Counted from the first letter of the stretch, positions 13,201-25,474 are shown. The stretch: DNA of 64,000 nt from Tetraselmis striata (GCA_006384855.1 VCJN01002218.1:21339-85338), one strand, 5' to 3'. Program-made: numbers and translations. The notes: generated from the sequence alone by a model not told the origin.

Positions 13201-16074
13201 GCCGGAGAAGCGAATTGTTTGTGTGTTTTGGGGGGGGGGGGGGGGGGGGGGGCGCAGGGCGGCAGTGTTCACGCCAGCATTTCACCTTCATCAGCAGCCC
13301 GGGCAGCACAAAGCTCGCCACCGCCTGCAGCTTGCGCAGTCTATCCAACGGCGACGCCTTTGGCGGCCTAGCAACGGGCTCATCCTGGGGGGGCGGAGGG
13401 GAGAAGGGGGGGGGGGGGGGGGGGGGGCGGGGGGCATTATGCTCGGTCGGGTCGTTCAAGCATGCAGCACCCGTGCCCGTAGTTCAAGTCAGCATGTCCG
13501 TGGTTTCGCCAATGAGGCACGGCCACGCGCCCTTCTGGCGAGTCGATCTCAGGGCTTGGCTCACCTGGCCAGCCGGCTGGTTGCGCTTGGCTGCCTCCAG
13601 CTCCGCCTTCTGCGCGTCGGTCGGCATCGCAAACTGGAAGGAGGCGAAGAAGCGCGTGTAGCCGGGGCGCACCGGCAGGAAGTACAGCCGCGTCTGCATG
13701 ACGCCAGACGGCTTGATGTAGGTCGTGTCTGCGGTGGAGGGCGCCGTGAAGGCGCGCGTCGCCAGCTGCCCATCCGTGGAGGCGCTGTAGCCGCCGTGCT
13801 TGAGCACAAACCCGCGGCTGCTGATCTTGCCGTCCAGCTGCGGCAGGCGGCACGCGGGCCTCGGCCTGATTGCGGGATGGAGGCAGCCACGCGTGCGTGC
13901 GCGTGTGTGTGATCAGGAGAGCAGAGCATGTGTGAGGAGCACACCTTGAAGTCCCTCATGGGGACGGCCGATTCCGGCGAGTACTTGGTGAGCCCAAAGC
14001 CGAGGCCCTCATGCAGAAAGTTGGCGTGGCAGGGGTCGTGCGCGTTCTCCAAGAACATCGTGAAGTCGATGGGCGCCTCTGCCATCATGAACTCCGCCGA
14101 CCCCCCGCGCGGGTCTGGCGGCGGCGCGCTCATCTGGGCCTCCACCCAGCGCTCGGGGCTGGCGTCCGGCCACACCCAGAGCAGGCCCTGCGCAGCACCG
14201 TCGGCGCCCTCAAGCGGTGTGGTGGGCGAGGTGGCCGGTGTGCGGGGCAAAGCAAGGCAGCAGGCGGCGCGTATCCCTTGTCTTCGCCATTGGCACATCC
14301 ATGCTAAACATAAGGCGGCAGCCGGCGCCCTCACCTGGCTGAGCTGTGTCGGGTAGCTGATTGCCTTGGATTGCGGCAGGCGGCACGCTTTGGCCTCGCT
14401 ACAGGAGGATTCAGTGTGTGTGTTGGGGAAGGGGGGGTAGGGGGCAAGCGCAGCGGATGAGACGGGAAGAGAACGAGCACCATCACACACAACCCTTTGA
14501 TCCCTGTGTGACCAGGGACTGTGTTATTGCAAGAATCAAGTTGTTCACAGCAGCCGACTCTCCCCCCATAGGCAGCCTCTGCCGTTCCCCCCTCCTCCTC
14601 CTCCCCTCCTTCATTACAGACGCCCCCCCCCCCCCCCCCCACCGGGGATGGCCTGATGGCCGCCTGGTGCCCCCTTGGCGCCTGGATGGTTCGCACGCAT
14701 GGCCGGCCGATGGTTCGCACCTGGCTTCACTGACGGCCATCGGCAGCCGGGTGCACTCGCCCCGCCCGTTGTAGCAGTAGCCGTGGTACCGGCACATGAG
14801 GTCGCCCTCCGGCGTGACCTTGCCCAGCGACAGCGGCGCCAGCTTGTGCGGGCACGCGTCGTCCACCACCCGCCACTCGCCGGCGCCATCCTTCCAGCAG
14901 GCCAGCGGCTTGCCTGGTACGCGGCCACACGGGGAGAGCGGGCGGGGGGGGGGGGGGGGAAGTTGGCCGATACTGATACACTACGAAGTTGTTTGCGGAG
15001 ATCACCCACATGGCCAATGCCGCGTTGATGATGCGGCGCGGGGTTACCGGTACCAAGCACTGCGATTGAAGGGACATGGGGTGTCTCTGTCATGGCATCC
15101 GGGGGGCATTCGCTTCACATCCTCGCCGCAGGTGGCGCTATTAAACGGAGTCAGAGTCGGAGGCAGAGTCGACAACCAGAGAAACACACTGTAGCTTGCC
15201 CTCCCTTCCCCAAACACAGCGCAGCCTCGTGACTCGAGCGAACTGCTAGACGTAATTGAGATGCAGGTGTGTGCAGAGCTTGCTCACCGAGGACCCTATG
15301 CCCTCAGATTGCATGTACCCCCCTCTGAACACAGCGAACATCGTGACGGTGCTCGTTATTAAGCATTTCCCCAAGTCCAATTCCGTCCCACTTTTCAAGA
15401 GGGGGGGGGGGGGGGGGGGGGGGTCCCCTGGAGACACGGACACTCGCTAGCGGGCCGCGCTAGCAGGTGTTTTTCCGCCCCACGGACAGGACTGGCAACA
15501 GTGAAACTCTTGCAGCGCCTTCCCGGCGGCCTGTCTAGGCAGCTACCCAGTTACGGACCGCCCTGAATAGGCGGCAGCTCCGAAGGTAAAACACCGCTGA
15601 GGCATTCCACAAGACTATATGAAGGTCAGTGACGGAATTTCCCGCGAATAGGGGATCGCCGTCTAAAGCACTGCCATTAAAGCAACTCGCAATAGCTACG
15701 GAAAGATCTGCGAAACCTGGCAGGTAGGGCGTACCCAGGACCTCCAGCTCGCTAGGGCGGCCATCCTCCAAGTCGGAGGCGCGCGCCAGCGGGTACCAGT
15801 TGCGGGTCCACTCGAATGTCCCCTCCCCCTCGCCGCTCACGGTCCGAGCCTCCACGGGCGCAGACGCCCAGACGCCCATGCGGCGGCGGTCTAGGCCGCG
15901 GCTGTGGGCGGGGCCCCGGCTGGCGCGGTGCCGGGGGGAGGGCGGGGCGGCGGTCGAGACCGATCTCGGCGCAGCGGATCCCTGCGGCGGTGCTCCCACT
16001 GACCAGGCAGCACCGCGCCGGCCGGTGGGCGCGACCCGGGGGGACGCGGGGCTTGTGAGCAGCCGAGCACCCAT
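10221..16074 (-). CDS. Rieske-type oxygenase of the PAO/TIC55/PTC52/CAO family
   Basis: Twelve exons: 15735-16074, 14721-14913, 14335-14398, 13945-14187, 13565-13837, 13286-13384, 12559-12672, 12384-12440, 11419-11537, 10938-11076, 10375-10459, 10221-10279. They join in phase to about 594 residues. The N-terminus (to about residue 80) is Ser/Ala/Arg-rich, like a plastid transit peptide. FEWTRNWYPLARASDL then opens the oxygenase. The Rieske [2Fe-2S] ligands are CPH and CRYHG, 17 residues apart. The mononuclear iron site is in FLENAHDPCHANFLHEGL. The C-terminus carries the HCRSC (CxxC) motif typical of this plastid group, followed by two hydrophobic segments, suggesting a thylakoid or envelope anchor. 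Family members oxidise chlorophyll-type tetrapyrroles; which substrate is used here cannot be read. The intron after 12559 uses a GC donor. Introns are long: the gene spans 5.9 kb for 1.8 kb of coding sequence. The last two exons are the least certain. Confidence 0.88.
13388..13427. repeat. G-rich homopolymer tract abutting an acceptor
   Basis: A G-rich run sits in intron 5 of the Rieske gene immediately upstream (in sense) of the acceptor at 13385. It therefore serves as a C-rich polypyrimidine tract. A longer pure run is at about 13230-13252 in the next intron. Confidence 0.85.
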
Positions 16075-16620
16075 GGCTCCGGGAGCGTGGTGTTCCTATT
16101 TCTCTTTCTGTTTGTGGGGGGGGGGGGGGGGGGGGGGGGGGGGCTTGAGTCGTTGGAGTCGACGAGAGGTTTCGAAGCCACCTGCCGGGTGGCGGGACCA
16201 TGGGCGTGCCTCGGGGAGAAACTCAATGGCGCGCCTTCCCTGCTGGACGAAGACGACGGAGGTGTGCGACCAGCCCCCCTCACGCTGAATTTTTAACACC
16301 CCTACGCTAGTCCCTACCCGTAATAAAAAAAATGCTGACGAGGCATGGTTACTGGTACCGGAGCTTTTTGTCGCTTTGCCAGAAGAAACGCCATATAGTC
16401 GCTATATAGTATAAATACAGGTAGCTACCCGTTCAATTCTTTTTTGTCGTGCAGGACGCTGCGCTGGGGCACCAAAACCTTGCTTAACCCATGTAAACTA
16501 ACCAACACCCAATGTATCGAGTGTTCAGCGAAGCAAGGTCGTAAACTAAAGTTCGCCCCGGGGCATCGGCCGGAGCCGCCCCAGCACTTGACCTCTTGCG
16601 CCAACTGCAATCGTAGGTTT
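16075..16620. other. 5' flank of the Rieske gene
   Basis: Contains a pure G tract (about 16117-16142) just upstream of the Rieske start codon, probably in the 5' UTR or promoter. Moderately AT-rich sequence follows. No further gene is visible. Confidence 0.5.
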
Positions 16621-16629
16621 AGCATAGCC

Positions 16630-16790
16630 CGTAGACCATTGCCTCATTGATTCGAACCCCGAAGGGCTAATGCACCAACCGGGTAAACCCAGGACTCGCC
16701 GGGACGATATTGCCTAAATACTTCGACCAGGAATCGATACCGGGACCTCTTGCGTACGAGACGACCGCTCAACCGAGTGGACAAGGGATG
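16630..16790 (-). repeat. Tandem tRNA-like sequences, SINE candidate
   Basis: On the - strand two blocks carry tRNA-like internal promoter elements. One runs from about 16785 to 16725, with an A-box-like CTCGGTTGAGCGG, an anticodon-stem-like hairpin (CTC/GAG) and a B-box-like GGTATCGATTCC. A second, from about 16690 to 16645, has CCCGGTTGGTGCATTAG and GGGGTTCGAATC. Neither folds into a clean tRNA, so they are better read as tRNA-derived repeat or pseudogene sequence. Confidence 0.4.
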
Positions 16791-17099
16791 CACCTTTACC
16801 TAAGCAAGGTCGTGTCCCGGCCGCTGGCGGGCACCGCTGCATCGCCAAAGCTCCACGGCTTGGTGGGCGTGCTGAAGCAGCGTCAGAAGAGGACGGGCGG
16901 CATCATCAAGCACATCACCAACGCGGTCAAGAATCTGGCCGCCACGCAAGCCTTCCCCGGCGACAACGTCGACGAGGGCAGTAGCCCTAAGCCTCCGGCC
17001 AAGAAGGCCAAGCAGCCCGCCAATAAGCCGGCATCTGGAGTGCCGGCCCGGGGCCGGAGTGGTGATGGGGCCATGGCGGGCGGTGGGGCGTTCGGGTAG
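16710..17099 (+). CDS. Orphan ORF of unknown function, 129 residues
   Basis: The open frame has a basic central region (around KQRQKRTGGIIKHITNAVKN) and a Lys/Pro/Ala-rich tail with a nuclear-localisation-like PPAKKAKQ. The first 30 codons lie inside the tRNA-like repeat, so the true start is doubtful. I recognise no family. It is surrounded by mobile-element debris and may be a fragment of a retroelement protein. Confidence 0.25.
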   Translation: MPKYFDQESIPGPLAYETTAQPSGQGMHLYLSKVVSRPLAGTAASPKLHGLVGVLKQRQKRTGGIIKHITNAVKNLAATQAFPGDNVDEGSSPKPPAKKAKQPANKPASGVPARGRSGDGAMAGGGAFG

Positions 17100-17678
17100 T
17101 CGCGGGCCAGCCGCCAGGCCGCCGTAGCGCCTCTGCCGCCACCCGCAAGCGTGGCGATCCCGGCCGAAAACGGATGTAAATAATTTATTCCGCCCGCCCA
17201 TTGCCGCGAACCTCGCCGCTTACTGCCGCGCATCCGCTCACCGGCACGGCCGCGCGCGCCATAGCGGACGATTAGGCCAGAGCGCAACAAGATTGTCGGG
17301 CTTCCAGAGGCAGATCCCAAATAGGCCGCCGCGGATATTGCGTCGCGATGACGAGTGATATGCGCATGATACCGTTTATTACGAGAGTGTCACGGAATGA
17401 CTACAGACGAGTGTCATTGTACTGGTAAGATTACATGATAAATACAGGGTATTACAGGCTGATTGAATACGAAGTGGTCCGGGAGCCTAGTGCCCCCGGC
17501 AGGAAGGCCTCGCTCCGCTCGGCGTGGCTGTCGGCGCCGCGGCGCCGGAGGCCAAAATTACATTATCTTCAGGCAAGTTGTAATCAACCTGCGCCACCTC
17601 AACCTTTGTTGCGCGGTCTGCAGCATGCAGTTCGAGACGCTCGGGTGCTTGAGATAACTCGCGTCTCGGGGCGACTAG

Positions 17679-17800
17679 GCGTTCTTTTTCAACCTCCATG
17701 GCGGCTACGACGCCATGGGGCTGAGGGAGGCGGACGTCCGGGACTACTTTACGATCAACTTTCGTGGTATCCTATGCTACGCCAAGCGCGACCATGGGCT
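17679..17800 (+). mobile_element. Reverse transcriptase fragment, DIRS-like
   Basis: About 40 codons read FFFNLHGGYDAMGLREAD then DYFTINFRG. This fits the RT segment of tyrosine-recombinase retrotransposons, where an F-D-L-x-x-G-Y block precedes a D-Y-F-T-x-N-x-R-G block. The catalytic Asp after F is replaced by Asn. An in-frame stop lies just upstream, and the reading ends in a dispersed repeat, so this is a dead remnant. Confidence 0.55.
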
Positions 17801-18105
17801 TGCGACGCAAGATAGCCGCAACATGACCCCGCATGTTGTCAGATTACGGCATAGAAATACCCTATATAACCCTAGATGCACACCGGGTACATGCGATGTA
17901 TGTACCGCATTTACATTTGGCAATATGTAGCATTTCACCACTGCCAGATGTAAATGTGTATATGTCCACCATACGCCATCGCATTCGTTGTGCGACTACT
18001 AGGGCCGGCTAACTCGAGGAAGATGAGAGTATATGCCGTCCACAAAGGAGCATCCGGTTTGGTGACATGTGGCGTGCAGCTTGCTTGCGCACGGATTTAA
18101 CCTCA
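17785..18105 (+). repeat. Dispersed repeat, copy 1 of a 0.3-kb pair
   Basis: Sequence from the CGCCAAGCGCG block through ATAACCCTAGATG, TAGCATTTCACCA and GACATGTGGCGT matches 25690-26010 in the same order and orientation with moderate divergence. Copy 1 directly follows the DIRS-like RT fragment, so it may be part of that element. Confidence 0.75.
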
Positions 18106-18471
18106 GTGCTTGATATATAAACGGTTTAACACACGGCGGGTTGCCCGCCCGATCACCGTAGTTAGGCGCTTTACTTCATTATGGCCTTGTCCTCACGGCG
18201 TCCCCGCCTGCCGAGGCGCCCACAACATGGCGGGTGACCCAGCGGGGCCTCCGAGCCCCGCCGGGCTACCCGCCCTAGCTAGGCCTCAGATAGCCCTTGA
18301 ATGCATACCTGATGGATGGGGGGTGGGTGGGTGATGGGTGGTGGATGTGTGGCATTGTGGCGGTGCGGCGCGGTCATCCGCATGTAAACGACCATTGCCG
18401 CCCGCAGCAAAACTCCACCCCACCCCGTTAACGAGCCGACTCCCACCCGTGTCCCACACCAGTGCCTACCC

Positions 18472-19170
18472 ATGGAAGGGGTGAACTCTGACAGTGGCGA
18501 CGGCAGCGGCATGGCGGGATGGTCTCGGCAGGTTTTCGGTGGCGGCGAGTCGGAGACGGGGCAAGAGGGGTCCGCAATGGCAACGGCCGTCAGGCAGTCA
18601 CCGAATAATGGCGACACGCCTCCAAGCGGCCAGCGGAAACGCGGCCGCGGAGCCACACAGCTAGCTGCCGACAGAGCGTGCAACACCATCCGCATTTTCC
18701 AAATCCCAGGACGATTGGGTGAGGCAGTTTGCGAAAGACAAACAACTGCACCAACAAGTTGTGGACCATGCGGTGGAGCTCCTTAAAAAGAAGGAGGGCG
18801 GCGGGGCTAATTCTCAAGCCAATTGCCCCGAAGAGCCCTCCAACGAGGAGCACTCCGTTGGCGCACCTCATTGGTACTACATGGGCCATAGCGCTCGTAG
18901 CATATACCTGACACGGTCGCACACGCAAGGCAACATGGCGCGTGCGCCAATGGCTGGCATGGTCAAACGGGCGGTACTCGCGGCTGGCAGGGCGAGAGCT
19001 GGTCGTCTGGTCCAATCTGTCCACCGGCCGCCCGGCTGCCGCCCATCTGCCCGTTTTCGACTGCGAGGAATCCATTTCCGGGCTCCCCACTTTCCCAGGG
19101 ACCAGGGCCAGCCGGCTCCGTCCCAGTAGGGTCCACGAAGCCCCGGGACGGGTCAGGTCCCAGTGAGTCG
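18472..19170 (+). other. Unrecognised ORF cluster, possibly one frameshifted coding region
   Basis: Two overlapping + strand frames (18472-18786 and 18719-19129) join plausibly near 18715. The first ends in a basic stretch (GQRKRGRGATQL) and the second begins with an amphipathic run (RQFAKDKQLHQQVVDHAVEL). No family is recognised. Neighbouring elements suggest transposon origin. Confidence 0.2.
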
Positions 19171-20310
19171 GAGGTCAGCGGACGGGCAGATTATGTTCGT
19201 TTCTGGGGAAATTTCGAATACTGCCAGGCATACAACGTAAATAGTTCGGGTAGTATGCCTGATGTGAGAACACCCCGAAGACCCTGGCTTTGGGGGTCCC
19301 TTTTACACGCGGCACTGTGGTTTAAAAAGACCTCACCGTTCAGTAAATTTGATGCCTGTAATATTACCATACCGTCGCTCGTCCGCGTACGGGTGTCTGT
19401 CTGCTATATATACACTTCGCTTCAAAATAAATGGCAAACCCTACTTTGGGGCGGGGCTGTGCTCACGCGCAATCGAAGCGCCGGGCGCCAATCCTAATAC
19501 AGGGGGGTGTTGGTAGGAGTGCTGGCTACAACCCCCATATTTAAGATTGAATTGATTTGACCGTGTACATTGAGGTGTATGTAGATGTAAAAACGAGGCA
19601 CGAATTTCGCACATCTCGATTTTACATTAGCACAAATATTCAGGAAAATATCCCTACGCGCAGCACATGAGGAGTCTTTGGCATGGCTCTATAGCAATAG
19701 AGCTATAGACTGCCCATAGATGTGCTCGCATGGTACCGCGAGTGATCCCGCATCGCGCCTTCCAACCGCTCATAATGCCCACGTACATCAGCGTTACACT
19801 TGTGCTACACCAATCACGAGGCACGTACTCGTGTAGGCGGCGAATTGTAAGTTTTGTAATGAGCATGCGCATTTTTTGGCAGCCGCTTCATATGGTAGCG
19901 CGCTACTAGCTATACAAGTTTGGGGCAGCACGTATCCAACTCTTACGAGCGTCTAAAAAACCCGGTAAGTCCAAATTCGGTATAGATCGGTTATCTTTCC
20001 CTCAGAATTCTACGAGTCGAGCAGTACTTTTCGCACCCCGAACAAATTATAAACACCGGTAGGTCACCCCGCGTCCCCAGCTCGGAAGGTTTTCGTTATG
20101 CGTTGATACTCGAAAAATGCTCGCCAAGTACCCCTGGAGGACAGTTCGTTTACCATTAATTTTGAAGCGTAGTGTAAACCAGACTGATTTACATCTCGAC
20201 CGTGCGCGCGCGGGCGCCTGCTGCCTGGCCTGACCATACGGAAACGCGTACCGTATAAGAATGGGTGTGAATTACAAAAAGGACAGTTCCCCAGAATTAG
20301 TAAATCGACA
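19171..20310. other. 1.1 kb with no recognised feature
   Basis: AT-richer sequence with no open frame bearing motifs. It probably separates old element insertions. Confidence 0.4.
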
Positions 20311-20314
20311 CAGC

Positions 20315-23300
20315 AAGCCGCCTAAAAGCGGCCCGCATCCCGCATAAGGCGGGATGGATGAGTGATGCGCGCACGGTTCAGAGTCCGGGCCACGCGAGCC
20401 CGCGTGTGTGTGGGTGATCCTCGGACGTGCTGTGCAGCTTCAGCAGCGGGATGGCAGACGAATCTGCGCCGTCTGATTAGGCAGCGAGCGCGCTCTCGAG
20501 CGGCCACCAAGCTCAGGACCCCGAGGAAATCTCTTGCGAGCAAGGCCTCCTGGTGAGCCCGGGTGATGCACCGAGTGCCCCGCGATGAGAGGGCACCCCG
20601 ATCCGCAGCCAAGCATGCGATACCACGCACTGTGCGGTGCACCCCCTTACTCACCTCACCCACTGTGCCGAAGACCATGCCCGTGTACTCCGACAAATCC
20701 AGGATGTCTCGAAGAGGACCCTTATGTCCGGGCTCTGTGTTGTGCCACGCCGCATCCCGCGCAGCCAACCCCCGTTGTATGTCGCCCAACAGGGAGCGCT
20801 CAAACCGATCTACAGCCGTGGCCCGGGGCACTGAAGTGTACTTGACCACGTACCGCATAGTCTTGAACTCCAACAACGTGGACTTCAAGCTCCGGGGATC
20901 ATAGCTCCCGGTCACGACGTTGAACGCCGGAAGGGAGAGCTCTGCGTCCGGCACTAGGTCCTTGAGCTCATCCTTGGGTACGGTGTTGCCGAGAGGCACT
21001 GCCTGCTGGAACAAGTCATCCACCTCCCGCCGTACTGCGATACCTAGGTCGTGAACACAGTGATCGCGGAAGGCATCTGCGATAGCGTCGTGCGGTACAC
21101 GCCAGTGAGCGTCTCCAGGCGCCGGGAGGTTCATGAGCGCGTCGCCGTATAGATCAACAATGACGGGGTTATGCTCCGTCGAGGGCAGAATGATCTGGCA
21201 CCCAACCACCGGGGCCAAGCACGGGCTAGGCAGAAAGAAGTACCCGGCAGCGACCTCCCGCAGCCCATGCGGAGTCATGGCTATCCGCGCGGTGGGGATG
21301 GCCACTGTCCACATGCCCGACGCCGCGTCGAGCTTGCGATGATGAAGATCCGTTCCCTACATGTGGCGAGGAGAGCGCACACCTCATTTCGAAGCCGAGA
21401 GTTGTTGGCCTGGTCTAGAAATGCCGTCAGCTCCTTTTGCGAGCCCGACGCAGCCTCCACTTCCCGCTCCATATGGCGTGCATCTGCGTCGCCGAGATGG
21501 CCAGCAGTAGCCGCTTGGAGGCGGCCCCGCGCCTCGCGCATCTCCGCGGCGTAGCTGTCCGACCCATGAGCATCGTTGAGGAAGTGGTCATACTGGCGGG
21601 CGGAAGAATTTGCGTTGAAGCTGCCTCGGCCAAGTACGGTCCCGAGCTGTGGGTCGAAGAAACCAGGTAGGGGTGGGGGTGTTGGTGCCGGAGTTCCTAG
21701 TCAGGAACCTTGGGAGGATGGCATTCATGCAGCCGACGAAGGCGGCATCACGAACAGTAGCCATGCGGCGGATGCCAGCTCCCTTCAATCGAGTGGGGAG
21801 GTGAAGCCTGCTGCGCGCCCTGGCCACTGCATCCTCGCTCAAGGTAGCCACCTCCGCTGCCATGGGGTCGGGGTCGTGCAAAAGCTCCGCCAAGAAATCG
21901 GTGACCACCGGATTGGTGTCGGTGCCGTACGTGGAGGGATCAAAAGAGACCCCTAGCACCCGTTCGACCGCCGCGAGGATGGTGGCATTCACCGACTCCG
22001 CAAAGGCCTCCACCTCGGACGGAAGACAATTGCGGAGCCAATACCCCGCCTTGTGTTGCATGCAATGCTTGAGCAGGGCCCATGCGTGGTGATGCAAGGC
22101 GTGGGTGTACCGACGGCTGGGCTTGGCATATAGAAGCTTGCTCAGGCTAGCGTCCACCTCCTCTCGTAGCTCCTCCGCCTTGCCGCGCATGTACGCCTGC
22201 ACATACTCTTGCGATCCGTGCGGCACGTTCAGGACCGCGATGCCGTGATGGCCATCTAGCTCGGGCCACTCGATGTCGGCCGGAGCCTCACGCCGCGCGG
22301 CCTCCATGTCAGCGCTGTACGCCGGCATCTTGTCGAAGCGCACCTCAAGCCCCACGGACGCCTTGATGGACGTGCGGAAGGCGTGAAGAGCCGGCCAAAC
22401 GTGCTCCGGAAGGCCCACCAGAAATCCATCGTCGGCGTTGAAGCGCGCCGCCCCGTCATTGACCTCCAACGTGGTATCACACTGCTGCACCTCGGGGTGA
22501 ATCGCGACGCAAAAGGAAGTCGTGGCCAAAGGTGCGCCCCTGTTGCACGCCGTCCTCCGACCGCAGAGGGGCGGACCGGTCGTCCACGACCAGATACGAA
22601 TCCGTGGAGAGGGAGGCTAGGAGCGCAGGGATGACAGGGTGTAGTGGAGAGCAATCGATGTGGCGCTGGATGATGGTGCGGCGCCATGCCTCGTTGTAAG
22701 CGTTGCGAAGGTCTGTGTGGACGATGACGGCACGTGGGCCAAGCTTCTCGGCGATGAGCCGGACGCCGTGGATGAGCACAGAGTCGCCCGCGGGAATGCC
22801 AACGCCGAGCTGAGATGGAGCGAGCACCGACACGTATGCCTCCTTCATGTTGTCCACCACTGCCCGCTCCGCTGCGCGCCGCTCCGCCTCCCCGACTGCC
22901 ACAGGCCGCACGTCCGGGGCCCTCCCCTCGCCTAGCTTCTTGACAGGTGCCACGAGCCTAGGAGAGGCGAAGAGCCGGTTGAACCACCCGGGCAGGCGAC
23001 CTTGGAGGTACATTGAGGCAACCTCCGACATGGCGCGGACTATCGCGGGCCCGGACGCCGGGGCGTATTCGCCCACCAAGCAGCGGAGATACTCGTTGCG
23101 CATGCCTGTTGGCCCCGCCGCCACGTGCTGCTTGAGTTGCTAGTACGGCACGCGCATGTCCACCGTCAGGGCGGCCTCGTCCACCAGAATGTCATACGCG
23201 GCGTCTGGGATCGGGTGGCTACGGGACGGGTGCTTGTCGCGCAGCTGGGCGAGGATAGCAGGATCGGACAAGTCGCCCATACCCTTAGAAGATAGTCGGC

Positions 23301-24430
23301 CCGCCGCTCGGGAGAGCTCTCCGTCCTCCACCAACGCCACAACGGTGTCCGCGGTGCCCACGAGCAGCGCCGCAAAGATATCGGCGTCCGTCCGACGCTG
23401 GCGGGCATGTCCGGCGTAGAACGCCTCAGTGCGCGCGTCGTCCCATGAGCGCACGAGTTCGGTCATGCGCCTCTCCGCGAAAGCGCGGAAGCGCCACGCC
23501 AAAGCTTGTAGCCGCCGCCGTCCGCCTCGGCTCGGGGCCCTAAGCAACAATTGCGGCAGCAGGTACTTCCACTTAAGCGCCCTATCCAACACCACGGGGT
23601 CATCGGCCTCCATCGCCGCCACCACCCGCTCATTCACGCAGCGTTATGCCTCCGCCCACGCTTCTTGAAAGTCAATAGGCACCGCCGTCTCCATGACATC
23701 TCCGCCGGCATGTGCACCATGTCCACGTCGGAGAGGTGGTCCACCGCACCCCACCCCACCCCGTCGCCGGCTGGAGATGGGCGAGTAGGGGGGGGGGGGC
23801 GGATACCGAGCCCGTGAGGCCTGGCTACCGGGGTGGCCGGCCGGTGCACCCACCTCTGGCGGCGTGGGGGCAACAACCGGGGGCGCTGCGACGCCCCGGA
23901 ACGCGGCGACGGACGGCAGTGCGGGCGACGGCAGCACTGACGATTGTCCAGCTCCACCGGCGCGGCGCGCCCCCGGACGGCGGTGCCGCTCGGCCAGCAC
24001 GGTGCGCGCCTTGGCTAGCCACGCGGCGGCGACCTCGGTGAAAGCCAACACGTCGGCCGGGTGGTGCCTGACGCGGGCGGGCTGGAGCAAACTGGCTGCG
24101 GCGTCAATCCTCGGCGCCCACGCGGCGCCCGCGGCGACGCCAGCGACTGAAAGCGCGTCGGCGACTGTCCAAGCCGCTGCCGGCGCTACGCCCCGCCGCG
24201 CCGGCCCGCTGTCGTGTAGCCTGGAATGCAGGCGGGCGAGAGCATCGAGGCCGGTGAGCGCTAGGCCGCGGCCGCGGTTAAGTATGGGATTTAATGTAGC
24301 TGTACTATAGGCGTGAAAAGTAATAAACGGCGGGGTTTTACGCAGCTCGACTTCAGATCGGTGCCTCACGCGGTACACCGAGCCGTTCGGTACCGGAATA
24401 TTTTTAAAAACAAAACAAAGCATCATTGAT
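20315..24430 (-). mobile_element. Decayed non-LTR retrotransposon (family A, copy A1)
   Basis: The element reads right to left. An Ala/Pro-rich N-terminal region (about 24300-23645) precedes an uncharacterised helical region (23637-23140). After an in-frame TAG at about 23140 comes the reverse transcriptase: GPTGMRNEYLR, RPVAVGEAERR, VHTDLRNAYNEAW (with the first catalytic Asp) and GVQQG. A one-base frameshift in a G run near 22530 moves to the next frame, which holds the second catalytic block (FNADDGFLVG) and the thumb. The C-terminal part (21314-20322) contains LLEFKTM, compatible with a PD-(D/E)xK nuclease as found in REL-type LINEs. Frameshifts and a stop show it is inactive. The 3' end has two hairpins shared with copy A2. 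Confidence 0.8.
20317..20356 (-). other. Paired hairpins at the LINE family A 3' end
   Basis: Two adjacent inverted repeats lie here: GCCGC/GCGGC at 20317-20332 and CATCCCGC/GCGGGATG at 20336-20356. Both are present in copy A2 (45851-45867 and 45871-45891) with different loop bases. Confidence 0.6.
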
Positions 24431-24596
24431 TCTTTCGCGCTGCGGCACGAGCGCTTTTAAAAGCGGCGCTCTCCGTATGCGCGCACGCCCGTGCGCAGAT
24501 TCGAATCTCTCAGTGGACAGATTTGCTCGTAGAGAGGCGGGCCTGCCGCGGCGCGAACCACGGTGCGCAAACTCAGCGCGGACTTAGCGGGGACGT

Positions 24597-25474
24597 GTGG
24601 TATTAGGGGTCACGTGTGGTATGGACACCTTATGGCTTCGCTCTACGGATGGCTCGAACCGGAATGCCACGTCGGATTTCGTCGTGGATCATCTGCCCAT
24701 CTGCCCCGTTGCGAACTACAAGCACCGCATGCATACCGCTTTGAAAAATCTGTGGGCTTCCGTGGCGATCGAAGCTGGGGCGGTGCTCGACCGCGGGACC
24801 GCTCGGGAGTCGGCGACTTGACCCTTGAGACGAGTGGGCTGCGCCCAGCGGACCGCTCGCGGCCGTCAGATTTGACGATGGCGGCGTGAGGGGGCCGGCG
24901 TGCGATTACATGATCGATTTCGTGTGCGTGTCCTCCACGACCCCCACTTGGGGAAACGACCCCCGTTGATGCGCCCCGAGGGATCGCGGCGACCGAGGCG
25001 GGGCGCAACAAGCTAGCGGCGGACCGGGCGTCTTCCGCCTCGGTGCAGAGTGTTCACCGGTACTACCCTTTTGTGGTTGAGGACCGCGGTCGCCTCGGAA
25101 AATCCGCTTTGACGGTGGTCTACATCTTCGCGGTGTAGCTTGCAAGTGCACAACTTCCATGGCGGTCCTTCCGCCCCGACTTCATGCTTCCTAAGTGGCC
25201 AGTCCGTCAAGGCTCTTCGGAACTTTGTCGCCAGCCAACCCGCTGAGTTCCGCCATCACCTGTCGCGCACGCGGCGGGGGTTGTTGCAGAGAGTGCATGC
25301 TTGCGTGCATGGTACCTTGGGCGGCATTCTCTCTGCTGGAGTGCATACGGCCAAGTATGATGCGTTTGCCTGTGGTCATTCCGCACCCTCTTCTGGTGCT
25401 GTTTCCACCTCGCAATTGCTGTAGGACGTTTCCTATATTTCCTTTTTGGGTGATTTCCTGATCGCCTTTTGCAG
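24597..25474 (+). mobile_element. 3' end of a second non-LTR element (family C)
   Basis: With frame changes, the + strand reads a His/Ala-rich block (around HTALKNLWASVAIEAG), then IDFVCVSSTTPTWG, then RYYPFVVEDRGRLGKSAL. After a stop it continues with FRHHLSRTRRGLLQRVH. The acidic-hydrophobic blocks followed by a P-F-V-V-E motif fit the REL-type endonuclease and C-terminus of R2-like LINEs. Internal stops show decay. The tail (about 25405-25474) shares sequence with repeat tails at about 42190 and 63850. Confidence 0.55.

Noticed and set aside
13085-13912. 275-codon + strand frame across the Rieske introns
   Set aside because: It runs through a G homopolymer and the reverse complement of a Rieske exon; the - strand reading has all family motifs.
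17865-17880. CCCTA-type motifs (also at 25780) as interstitial telomere repeats
   Set aside because: Only two loosely spaced copies, both inside a dispersed repeat; not a telomeric array.
24480-24530. Possible tRNA with a B-box-like GATTCGAATC
   Set aside because: No matching acceptor, D or anticodon stems could be drawn.
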